Assembly: GCA_017547975.1 (NCBI GenBank)
Contig: JAFYNU010000514.1
Span: 1 to 8,062, forward strand
Direction: 5' to 3'
DNA: 8,062 nucleotides
Origin: Clostridia bacterium
Lineage (GTDB): Bacteria; Bacillota; Clostridia; Oscillospirales; QAMX01
Part shown: positions 1 to 5,742 of the stretch, in pieces
Position numbering within the stretch: the stretch's first letter is position 1
How the letters are laid out: each line of letters opens with the position of its first letter
Notes under the pieces: model-generated
Seen by the model: only the letters and a program-made list of their open reading frames with translations
What the model was told of the DNA's origin: nothing
Databases searched by the model: none
Program-made: the position numbers and the translations under genes

Positions 1-665
1 ATGGGGAAAAGCTCCATGGCCGAAATGCAATGGACGTAAAATCCCCGCTCGATCACCTTACGCACCGTCGCCGAGGCCAGGTAGGTCTTTCCCACGCCGC
101 AGTCTCCGCTGATGTAGAGGCCGCCCCCCTTGCCCACCGCAAAGGATTCCGCATAGGTTCGGCAAACATTGATATTATACTCCATGATCATTCTGGGAGA
201 CACGTTATCGTAGAGCACACCGTCAGAATAAAGGTTGCAATCCACCTGATCCAAGGCGGCATCCCCAATATAAAGCCGATATTTTTCAAGCATCATGTCC
301 TTGTAAACACGAAGCATGCATTCACAATCCCCGCTTCCGGTACTACCGGCGTCTTCGCACTTGGGGCACATATAGTGGGGCCGCAGGGAATCCCGCTTTT
401 CCCCCATTTCCGCCAGGATATCCCCCTGTTTCTGGTGAATTTCTTCCGCCTGGGCCCGGATCTTCGAAATCTCCTCCGGGAGCCCCATCAGGGCCGCATG
501 GGCCATACGAAGCGACAGGCGATCCAACTCCCCGGAAGTTTCCTGCAATCTGGGGGATCTTTTCAGGAGGCTCTTCTTTTTCGCTTCTTCCTTTTCGTTG
601 AAAACCCGTACCGCTTCCCGGTACTTTTCCCGGGCTTCCCGCATGATTTCAGGATGATAGGCCAT
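1..665 (-). CDS. DnaC/DnaI-like helicase loader ATPase (C-terminus cut off by window edge)
   Basis: Probable AAA+ ATPase that helps load the replicative helicase during primosome assembly in the cytoplasm. About 221 N-terminal residues are visible. A charged, helical N-terminal region (about 1-95) is followed by a cysteine cluster, C100-x2-C103 and C114-x-C116, which looks like a zinc site. Next comes a Walker A loop, GDCGVGKT, at residues 187-194, followed by TYLASATVRKVI, typical of the DnaC/IstB/DnaI ATPases. Walker B and the sensor regions lie outside the window. The ATG at 665-663 has a GGGAGG ribosome binding site six bases upstream. It is the third gene of an operon, 18 bases after the DnaD-domain gene, and that pairing supports a replication role over an IstB transposition helper. 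DnaC-like versus DnaI-like cannot be separated from this fragment. Confidence 0.85.
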   Translation of the reverse strand, partial: MAYHPEIMREAREKYREAVRVFNEKEEAKKKSLLKRSPRLQETSGELDRLSLRMAHAALMGLPEEISKIRAQAEEIHQKQGDILAEMGEKRDSLRPHYMCPKCEDAGSTGSGDCECMLRVYKDMMLEKYRLYIGDAALDQVDCNLYSDGVLYDNVSPRMIMEYNINVCRTYAESFAVGKGGGLYISGDCGVGKTYLASATVRKVIERGFYVHCISAMELFP

Positions 666-671
666 AGAATC

Positions 672-683
672 CTCCCTTTCCTT
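672..683 (-). promoter_or_regulatory. Shine-Dalgarno leader of the helicase-loader gene (12-base element shared with the DnaD gene)
   Basis: On the minus strand this reads AAGGAAAGGGAG, followed by GATTCT and the ATG of the loader gene. Exactly the same 12 bases stand before the upstream DnaD-domain gene at 1611-1622. The element holds the ribosome binding site. Whether the identity is more than shared purine-rich composition is unknown. Confidence 0.6.
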
Positions 684-1607
684 TTATTCCTTCTTTTCGC
701 GCTGATGTTTTTCGTAAAATTCCCGGGCTTTGCGGATGGAATCCAGCTCGCTTTGGGACTGGGCGGCCGCCGTTTCCGGCTTGCGCTTTTGCCCGAATGC
801 CGGGGAGGGATCCCGCTTGCCTTCGTTGGCTTCCACCGCTTCCAGGGTGAAATAGCCCTTTTCAAACCAGCCCCGGAGGATTCCGTTCATATAGCGGAAA
901 TTCAGATTCCCGCTAAAACGCATGGCGGAAATATCCGCCGCCCGTTCCACCAGATCCAGGTCCATTTTTTTGTCCGCCCATTCCCGGATGAACGCCTCCA
1001 CCGACGGGGTCAACGCTGTGATGTGGAGCATCCTGGTCACCTGATTCAGGTAACGGGACTGTCCTTCCAGGGTACGGAGGTATTGATCGGCCTTATCCGG
1101 GGTATCAATACCCTGATTGATCCACTTATTGGCAGTATTGCGAATGGCACCCATGGTCAGCCGTCGTCCTTGTTTCGCCGACTGGTCGGCACAATATCCC
1201 ACCAAAAGCATGATCACGCTACAGGGAAGGCCCTGCCAATGGTAGATATTCAGAAGAGTCTGTACCTCGCTGACGCTGGACACGTGTCCCAGCCGGCGCT
1301 CGGCAAACTGCACTAGTTCCAAAAATTCCGGGTCCTCCCGGGTGATACGGGCGATTTCCTCCCGGGTGTAGGTGGCGGGGGCTTCATCCAGCACTCGCTT
1401 TTCCTTGGGTAGGAGTTCCAGGGACATGAGCTCAGCATAGGCCGCCGCATAGGCTTCCCGGGTGAGGTTCAGGCTGTGCATGGCACCCTCTGCCTCCGCA
1501 TCCCCCTTGGCAAGATAATGGAGATAGAGCCGGATGGCGTCTCCATTGGTTTCCTTCAGCAAAAGGGACAACGCACGGGGCAGGATCGTAACTTCCTTCA
1601 TCTGCAT
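684..1607 (-). CDS. DnaD-domain replication protein
   Basis: Likely primosome component that remodels DNA and works with the helicase loader during replication initiation or restart. The 307-residue protein has an N-terminal region (about 1-90) that could be the winged-helix part of DnaD. Two DnaD/DnaB_2-type repeats follow, at about 90-170 and 200-255. The second carries the classic YxxxIxxxW signature (Y239, I243, W247). In the first only the tryptophan side (W162) is clear. The tail from about 262 is charged and probably disordered. The gene begins 21 bases after glyA and ends 18 bases before the DnaC-like gene, so the three are probably co-transcribed. The start is uncertain by two codons: the first ATG (1607) is only three bases from GGGAG, while the ATG at 1601 is nine bases away. 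Family assignment is from motif and context. I did not run a profile search. Confidence 0.85.
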   Translation of the reverse strand: MQMKEVTILPRALSLLLKETNGDAIRLYLHYLAKGDAEAEGAMHSLNLTREAYAAAYAELMSLELLPKEKRVLDEAPATYTREEIARITREDPEFLELVQFAERRLGHVSSVSEVQTLLNIYHWQGLPCSVIMLLVGYCADQSAKQGRRLTMGAIRNTANKWINQGIDTPDKADQYLRTLEGQSRYLNQVTRMLHITALTPSVEAFIREWADKKMDLDLVERAADISAMRFSGNLNFRYMNGILRGWFEKGYFTLEAVEANEGKRDPSPAFGQKRKPETAAAQSQSELDSIRKAREFYEKHQREKKE

Positions 1608-1610
1608 ACG

Positions 1611-1622
1611 CTCCCTTTCCTT
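1611..1622 (-). promoter_or_regulatory. Shine-Dalgarno leader of the DnaD-domain gene (12-base element shared with the loader gene)
   Basis: Minus-strand AAGGAAAGGGAG, identical to the element at 672-683. Here GGGAG is three bases from the first ATG and nine from a second in-frame ATG two codons later, so it decides the start only weakly. The second ATG has the more usual spacing. Confidence 0.55.
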
Positions 1623-1628
1623 CGTATT

Positions 1629-2879
1629 TTAGTAAAGAGGATATTCCTTGGTGATCTTTTCCACCTCGGCACGGATGTAGCCGACGTTCTCTTCGTACTT
1701 ATCACTGGCGGCCAGGGCAATCAGTTCTGCAAGCTTGGCCATATCCTTTTCCACCAGGCCACGGGAGGTCACTGCCGGGGTACCGATGCGCACGCCGGAG
1801 GTGACGAAGGGGCTCTGGGGATCGTTGGGGATGGCGTTCTTATTGACGGTGATATAGACGTTGTCCAGGCGATTCTGCATTTCCTTGCCGGTGATGCCGA
1901 AATTGCGAAGGTCCACCAGCATCAGGTGGTTATCGGTACCGCCGGAAACCAGGTCAAATCCCTTGTCCAGAAGGGCCAGGGAAAGCGCCTTGGCGTTTTT
2001 CACAATTTGGGTCTGGTAAGCCTTGAATTCGGGGGACAGCGCTTCCTTGAAGCAAACCGCCTTGCCGGCGATGACGTGCATCAGGGGACCGCCCTGGGTA
2101 CCGGGGAAGACAGCCTTGTCAATGGCCTTGGCAAATTCCTCCTTGCACAGGATCATGCCGCCTCTGGGTCCCCGAAGGGTCTTATGGGTGGTGGTGCTGA
2201 CCACGTCGGCATAGGGCACCGGGGAGGGATGGAGTCCCGCCGCCACAAGCCCTGCGATATGGGCCATATCCACGAAGAAGTAGGCGCCAACCTCCTTGGC
2301 AATGGCGGCAAATCTTTCAAAATCGATGATTCTGGGGTAGGCGCTGGCTCCTGCCAGGATCATTTTGGGCTTCACTTCCCGGGCGGTTTCCAGAAGCTTA
2401 TCATAATCAATGCGATGGGTTTCGGGGTCCACGTCGTAGGAGACGATGTTAAAATACTTACCCGAAATATTCACCGGGCTGCCGTGGGACAGGTGTCCGC
2501 CGTTGGCCAGGCTCATGGAAAGAACGGTATCACCCGGCTGGAGCAGGGCAAAGAACACCGCCAGGTTGGCACTGGCTCCCGAATGGGGCTGGACGTTGGC
2601 ATGATCGGCACCAAAGATCTCTTTGGCACGTTCTCTTGCCAGATTTTCCACCACGTCCACCTCTTCACAACCGCCGTAGTAGCGTTTGTCGGGATAACCC
2701 TCGGCATATTTGTTGGTCAAAACGCTGCCCACCGCCGCCAAAACCGCCGGCGACACTACGTTTTCGGAGGCAATCAGTTCCAGGTTGCGGCGTTCCCGAT
2801 TGAGCTCAGCTTCCAGCCCTGCCGCCACATCCGGATCGTATGCCCGGACGGTATCCAGACCATAATTTATGTAAGACAT
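1629..2879 (-). CDS. glyA: Serine hydroxymethyltransferase
   Basis: Cytosolic PLP enzyme that interconverts serine plus tetrahydrofolate and glycine plus 5,10-methylene-tetrahydrofolate, the main source of one-carbon units. Its 416 residues match the usual bacterial length. Family signatures are present in order: ELIASEN at 34-40, the NKYAEGYPDKRYYGG segment at about 56-70, GGHLSHG at 127-133, VDMAHIAGL at 203-211, the PLP-lysine motif TTTHKTLRGPRGG with K233, and SGVRIGTPAVTSRG near the C-terminus. The residue before GGH is Asn (N126), often His in this family. The ATG at 2879 has GGAGG seven bases upstream. It is the first gene of a minus-strand operon with the DnaD-domain and DnaC-like genes, driven by the promoter at 2949-2977. 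No glycine or THF riboswitch fits in the roughly 60-base leader. The gene looks intact. Confidence 0.97.
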   Translation of the reverse strand: MSYINYGLDTVRAYDPDVAAGLEAELNRERRNLELIASENVVSPAVLAAVGSVLTNKYAEGYPDKRYYGGCEEVDVVENLARERAKEIFGADHANVQPHSGASANLAVFFALLQPGDTVLSMSLANGGHLSHGSPVNISGKYFNIVSYDVDPETHRIDYDKLLETAREVKPKMILAGASAYPRIIDFERFAAIAKEVGAYFFVDMAHIAGLVAAGLHPSPVPYADVVSTTTHKTLRGPRGGMILCKEEFAKAIDKAVFPGTQGGPLMHVIAGKAVCFKEALSPEFKAYQTQIVKNAKALSLALLDKGFDLVSGGTDNHLMLVDLRNFGITGKEMQNRLDNVYITVNKNAIPNDPQSPFVTSGVRIGTPAVTSRGLVEKDMAKLAELIALAASDKYEENVGYIRAEVEKITKEYPLY

Positions 2880-2910
2880 ATTTCATCCTCCGTCTTGTTC
2901 ATTCTATTCC

Positions 2911-2938
2911 GGAATTTCCGACTTTCGGTCGAAATTCC
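2911..2938 (-). promoter_or_regulatory. Stem-loop at the 5' end of the glyA transcript
   Basis: On the minus strand GGAATTTC pairs with GAAATTCC (8 bp). An inner GAC/GTC pairing follows, with a single bulged G and a five-base loop. The predicted glyA start of transcription is near 2942, so the stem begins almost at +1. It could stabilise the mRNA or overlap an operator. It has no T-tract, so it is not an intrinsic terminator. Confidence 0.45.
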
Positions 2939-2948
2939 GCTTTCAACT

Positions 2949-2977
2949 ATTATACCGAATTTGCGTCCCAATTGCAA
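2949..2977 (-). promoter_or_regulatory. Sigma-A-type promoter of the glyA operon
   Basis: On the minus strand the -35 box TTGCAA (2977-2972) and the -10 box TATAAT (2954-2949) are separated by 17 bases. The -10 is a perfect consensus. The predicted +1 is near 2942, giving a leader of about 60 bases before glyA. Confidence 0.8.
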
Positions 2978-2989
2978 GAGTCTCATTCC

Positions 2990-3010
2990 CCGAAAGCAAT
3001 TTATTTTCGG
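2990..3010. repeat. Inverted repeat between the divergent promoters
   Basis: CCGAAA (2990-2995) and TTTCGG (3005-3010) flank a nine-base AT-rich spacer. The pair sits between the -35 boxes of the leftward and rightward promoters, where an operator for a shared regulator could lie. TTTCGG is common elsewhere in this window, so chance is a real alternative. Confidence 0.3.
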
Positions 3011-3021
3011 ACAAGAAAGCC

Positions 3022-3050
3022 TTTACAGAAGTCCATTTTTTTGTTATAAT
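3022..3050 (+). promoter_or_regulatory. Sigma-A-type promoter of the fem-like/alr genes
   Basis: The -35 box TTTACA (3022-3027) and a perfect -10 TATAAT (3045-3050) are 17 bases apart. The spacer holds a T7 run. Predicted +1 is near 3057, giving a leader of about 90 bases before the fem-like gene. Confidence 0.82.
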
Positions 3051-3059
3051 AGCCATATC

Positions 3060-3094
3060 GGGAAGTTCCTTTCGTTTTCCATTGGAAGATTCCC
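3060..3094 (+). promoter_or_regulatory. Imperfect stem-loop at the 5' end of the fem-like transcript
   Basis: GGGAA (3060-3064) pairs with TTCCC (3090-3094). After a small internal loop, TTCC (3066-3069) pairs with GGAA (3084-3087), around a 14-base loop. It begins a few bases after the predicted +1, mirroring the hairpin at the start of the glyA transcript. There is no U-tract. Confidence 0.3.
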
Positions 3095-3145
3095 CCAAAC
3101 AATACGAAAACATCCGTCATTTCGGTTGATATAAGGAGACGCTTC

Positions 3146-4222
3146 ATGTACAGGCTCATTACCGCTGCTGATACCGCTATGGTTTCGGCCATGGAAGAAT
3201 TCAACAAAGGACACGTCAAAGGCCATTTTGCTCAATCCTGGCTTTGGACCGGTGTGAAGAATAATTGGCAAAACGGTGCCGTTCTTTCGTTGGATGACGA
3301 GGGTAAGATCCGCGGCAGTCTCCTGCTCCTTTTCCGCAAGCTCCCCATGGGACTTTCCATTATGTATGCCCCCCGGGGACCGGTTTGCGACGTGCATAAC
3401 AGAGAAATTCTGAAAGACCTCTTCGATGGCGCCCGGGAAGCCGGAAAAAAACACGGCTCCTACGTATTCAAGATCGACCCCGACGTGCTTTCGGAAGATA
3501 CCGAATTCATCGAAATTATGGAGTCCTTCGGCTTCCGTCTCCCTGCGGACAGCAAGAACTTCGAAGGAATCCAGCCCCGCTACGTTTTCCGCCTGCAGGT
3601 TGGCGGAAAGACCGAGGAAGAGCTCCTGCAGAATCTGGAATCCAAGACCCGTTACAACCTGCGCCTTGCCACCCGCAAGGGCGTTACCGTAAAATATTTC
3701 CCCGGAAATACCGAAATCCCCCCCGAGGAGCTGGATGCCTTCGCCAAGCTCATGGAAACCACCGGCGAACGGGACCGTTTCATTGTACGCGGTCGGGAGT
3801 ATTTCAAGCATCTTTTGGAAGTTCTGGGTGAAAATGCCCGGCTTTACATGGCCTACGACGCCGAAGGGACCCGCATTGCCGGTACCGTTGCCATCCAGTA
3901 CGGCGACAAGGTCTGGTACCTCTATGGCGCCAGTTCCAATGAAAAGCGCAACCTGATGCCCAACTACCTCCTGCAATGGGAAATGATTCGTTGGTCCCTG
4001 GAAACCGGCTGCCGTATTTACGACTTCCGGGGGGTATCGGGTGACATTTCGGAAGACAACCCGCTCTACGGACTTTACCGGTTCAAGAAGGGTTTCAACG
4101 GTGACTTCTGTGAATTCGTTGGCGAGTTCAATCTGGAGTACAAGCCCCTGATTGCCAAGGGCATGGATTTGGCGCAAAAGGCCTACCGCAAGCTTCGTTA
4201 CCTGAAGCGGATGGGCCGCTGA
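3146..4222 (+). CDS. FemAB-family peptidoglycan aminoacyltransferase (FemX/MurM-like)
   Basis: Likely cytoplasmic, membrane-associated ligase that moves an amino acid from aminoacyl-tRNA to the stem-peptide lysine (or equivalent) of lipid II, building the interpeptide bridge. The 358 residues suit the family. The twin GNAT-like domains lie at about 1-150 and 150-335. Recognisable parts are the front-domain YAPRGPV (74-80), the basic TRYNLRLATRKGV (168-180), YLYGASSNEKRNLMPNYLLQWE (258-279) and the C-terminal NPLYGLYRFKKGFNG (305-319). The helical hairpin arm seen in staphylococcal FemA seems absent, as in FemX-like members. The C-terminus is very basic. The ATG follows AAGGAGA with six bases between. 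It is the first gene after its own promoter, divergent from glyA and 24 bases before the alr-like gene. The amino acid added cannot be read from the sequence. Confidence 0.88.
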   Translation: MYRLITAADTAMVSAMEEFNKGHVKGHFAQSWLWTGVKNNWQNGAVLSLDDEGKIRGSLLLLFRKLPMGLSIMYAPRGPVCDVHNREILKDLFDGAREAGKKHGSYVFKIDPDVLSEDTEFIEIMESFGFRLPADSKNFEGIQPRYVFRLQVGGKTEEELLQNLESKTRYNLRLATRKGVTVKYFPGNTEIPPEELDAFAKLMETTGERDRFIVRGREYFKHLLEVLGENARLYMAYDAEGTRIAGTVAIQYGDKVWYLYGASSNEKRNLMPNYLLQWEMIRWSLETGCRIYDFRGVSGDISEDNPLYGLYRFKKGFNGDFCEFVGEFNLEYKPLIAKGMDLAQKAYRKLRYLKRMGR

Positions 4223-4246
4223 CAATACGAAAAAGGAGGGATTCCC

Positions 4247-5356
4247 ATGACAAAGGCTTTCGTTGTGGAGCGGGACGCAGTATCCAACAATTTGAAAATC
4301 ATCCGTGCCAAGGCGGAAAGCGCCATTGTCATCGGCGTCCTGAAAGGCAATGCCTACGGCTTCGGGCTGATTGAGGTGGCCCGTTTGATGCGGGAACAGG
4401 GAATCCATTTTCTGGCTGTTACCGAACCGGGTGACCTGGTCAAATTGCGGGATGCAGGTTTTTCTGAAGAAAACATCCTTCTTCTCCGTTCCACCGCCAT
4501 CCCCTCGGAACTGGAAACCATCATCGACTGCGGCGGTATTGCCACCATCGGCTCCTACGAAGCGGCTGTTGCCGCAAATAATTTGGCGGAGCAGACCGGT
4601 ACCGTATTAACGGTACACATTGAAATCGACACCGGTATGGGCCGTTACGGGTTCCAGCCCAACGAGATCAACAAGGTTATTTCTGTATTCCGATACATGA
4701 AAAATCTGCACGTCACCGGCATGTATACCCATTGTTGTAACGCTTTCCACGTGGGCAAGATCGGCGAAAAGAGCGTTCGCCGCCAGCTGGATGCCTTCAT
4801 GAAGGTGGTCCACGCCGTAAAGGAAGCCGGTTTTGATCCCGGGCTGCTCCATGCCGCCAACTCTCCGGCCCTCTTCAAATTCCCCTTTGCCCATCTGGAT
4901 GCGGTCCGCATCGGTTCGGCCTACACCGGCAGAATCCCGGTGAAGGGCAACTTTGGCCTTCGAAAAACCGGTTACGGGGAGTGCTCCCTGATTGAAACCC
5001 GTTGGATCGAAGCCGGCACCACCATCGGTTACGGTTCGGCCTACAAGGCTCCCCACCGGATGCGCATCGCCGTGATTCCCCTGGGCTATTCCGACGGTTT
5101 CTGTTTGGAAAAGGACCACGATATTTATACCCCCGCCACCACCATTCGCTACATGCTGCACGAATTGAAACGGTTGCTCCGCTCCCCCCACCGTTACGTG
5201 GAAATCAACGGTGCCCGCTGTCGGGTCTTGGGCCGGGTTGGAACCCTTCATACCGTAGCAGACGTAACCAACGTGGAATGTTCCCCCGGGGACGTGGTAA
5301 AATTCGAAATGAGCCCCGTCATTGCCGGTGTGATGCTCCACAAGCGCTATATTTGA
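4247..5356 (+). CDS. alr: Alanine racemase family PLP protein, divergent active site
   Basis: Fold-type III PLP racemase, probably interconverting L- and D-alanine (or a related amino acid) for peptidoglycan. The 369 residues match the family. Preserved are the PLP lysine in VLKGNAYGFG (K33), DTGMGR with R133, the YTH histidine H162, HAANSPAL (N205), the PLP-N1 arginine R221 in VRIGSAYTG, and the catalytic tyrosine Y281 in PLGYSDGF. Altered are the KAN motif, which is KGN; the position of the carbamylated lysine (Geobacillus K129, from memory), which is E126; and the usual C-M-D-Q motif after GRV, which reads G332-T-L-H335, removing the Met-Asp of the substrate entry site. A second alr elsewhere in the genome would not surprise. 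It has a strong AAAAGGAGGG site six bases before the ATG. It lies 24 bases after the fem-like gene, suggesting co-expression in cell-wall synthesis. Confidence 0.82.
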   Translation: MTKAFVVERDAVSNNLKIIRAKAESAIVIGVLKGNAYGFGLIEVARLMREQGIHFLAVTEPGDLVKLRDAGFSEENILLLRSTAIPSELETIIDCGGIATIGSYEAAVAANNLAEQTGTVLTVHIEIDTGMGRYGFQPNEINKVISVFRYMKNLHVTGMYTHCCNAFHVGKIGEKSVRRQLDAFMKVVHAVKEAGFDPGLLHAANSPALFKFPFAHLDAVRIGSAYTGRIPVKGNFGLRKTGYGECSLIETRWIEAGTTIGYGSAYKAPHRMRIAVIPLGYSDGFCLEKDHDIYTPATTIRYMLHELKRLLRSPHRYVEINGARCRVLGRVGTLHTVADVTNVECSPGDVVKFEMSPVIAGVMLHKRYI

Positions 5357-5380
5357 GCATATAATTTATTATTATATAAT
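5353..5380 (+). promoter_or_regulatory. Possible promoter of the darA-holB-ricT-cupin operon
   Basis: A perfect -10 TATAAT at 5375-5380 lies 16 bases after TTGAGC (5353-5358), which matches four of six -35 positions and overlaps the alr stop codon. A second TATAAT at 5360-5365 has a weaker -35 candidate. The region is so AT-rich that -10 matches are expected by chance. Read-through from the fem promoter is the alternative, because no terminator follows alr. Confidence 0.45.
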
Positions 5381-5398
5381 AATTTATATAAAATTTTA
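5360..5398. other. 39-base uninterrupted A/T tract with a perfect 16-base palindrome
   Basis: No G or C occurs from 5360 to 5398, in the gap between alr and darA. Its core, ATTATTATATAATAAT at 5368-5383, is a perfect palindrome. It could serve as promoter and UP element, an easily melted DNA site, or an operator. It sits upstream of the AAGGAAG ribosome binding site of darA. Confidence 0.6.
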
Positions 5399-5418
5399 GA
5401 AAAGGAAGTGTTTCCCTC

Positions 5419-5742
5419 ATGAAGATGATCCTTTCGATTATCAATCACGATGATGCCCCCACCGTCATTCACAACCTGACCAAGGAAGGTTTCCAGGTAA
5501 CCAAGCTTGCCACCACCGGTGGCTTCCTGAAAGCCGGGAACACCACGATCCTTGTGGGTGTCAACGATGAAAAGGTGGATACCGTTCTCGGTATCATCAG
5601 CAAGCATTCCCGCAGCCGCAGCCAGCTCCTGCCCACCACCGAAATGGGTAGCGGCGGTGTCTACTCCTCCATGCCTGTGGAAGTCATGGTCGGCGGCGCC
5701 ACCTGCTTTGTTCTCAACATTGAGAGAATGGAAAAGGCTTGA
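5419..5742 (+). CDS. darA: Cyclic-di-AMP receptor, PII-like (DarA/PstA/YaaQ family)
   Basis: Small cytoplasmic PII-like protein that forms trimers and binds cyclic di-AMP. Its downstream targets are still poorly known. The 107 residues match the family's length. The N-terminus MKMILSIINHDDA resembles the first beta strand, and VTKLATTGGFLKAGNTT (27-43) is the family's best conserved stretch. It contains T28, F36, L37 and N41, which match residues I recall around the ligand in Staphylococcus aureus PstA. The B-loop region around 66-88 is shorter and Ser/Gly-rich. The ATG lies about 12 bases after AAGGA, a slightly long gap. The stop codon overlaps the TTG start of holB by four bases (TTGA). 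In Bacillus this gene stands in tmk-yaaQ-yaaR-holB-yaaT. Here tmk and yaaR are not adjacent. Confidence 0.93.
   Translation: MKMILSIINHDDAPTVIHNLTKEGFQVTKLATTGGFLKAGNTTILVGVNDEKVDTVLGIISKHSRSRSQLLPTTEMGSGGVYSSMPVEVMVGGATCFVLNIERMEKA

Noticed and set aside
30..1316. A long plus-strand reading frame opposite the DnaC-like and DnaD-domain genes
   Set aside because: It lies fully antisense to two recognisable genes, spans their junction, lacks family motifs and has the His/Phe/Gly-rich look of a GC-rich antisense shadow.
2880..2948. Glycine or THF riboswitch before glyA
   Set aside because: The predicted leader is only about 60 bases and holds a single short hairpin, too small for either aptamer.
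1476..3134. A 552-codon plus-strand frame opposite glyA
   Set aside because: glyA is unambiguous on the other strand. The frame runs through both divergent promoters and has no recognisable domain, so it is a by-product of codon bias.
3044..4408. A 454-codon minus-strand frame opposite the fem-like gene
   Set aside because: It covers a clear FemAB gene and its promoter, and its residues mirror that gene's codons. No ribosome binding site or domain supports it.
4607..5341. Minus-strand frame opposite the alr-like gene
   Set aside because: Antisense to a PLP racemase with recognisable catalytic residues. No family match was seen.
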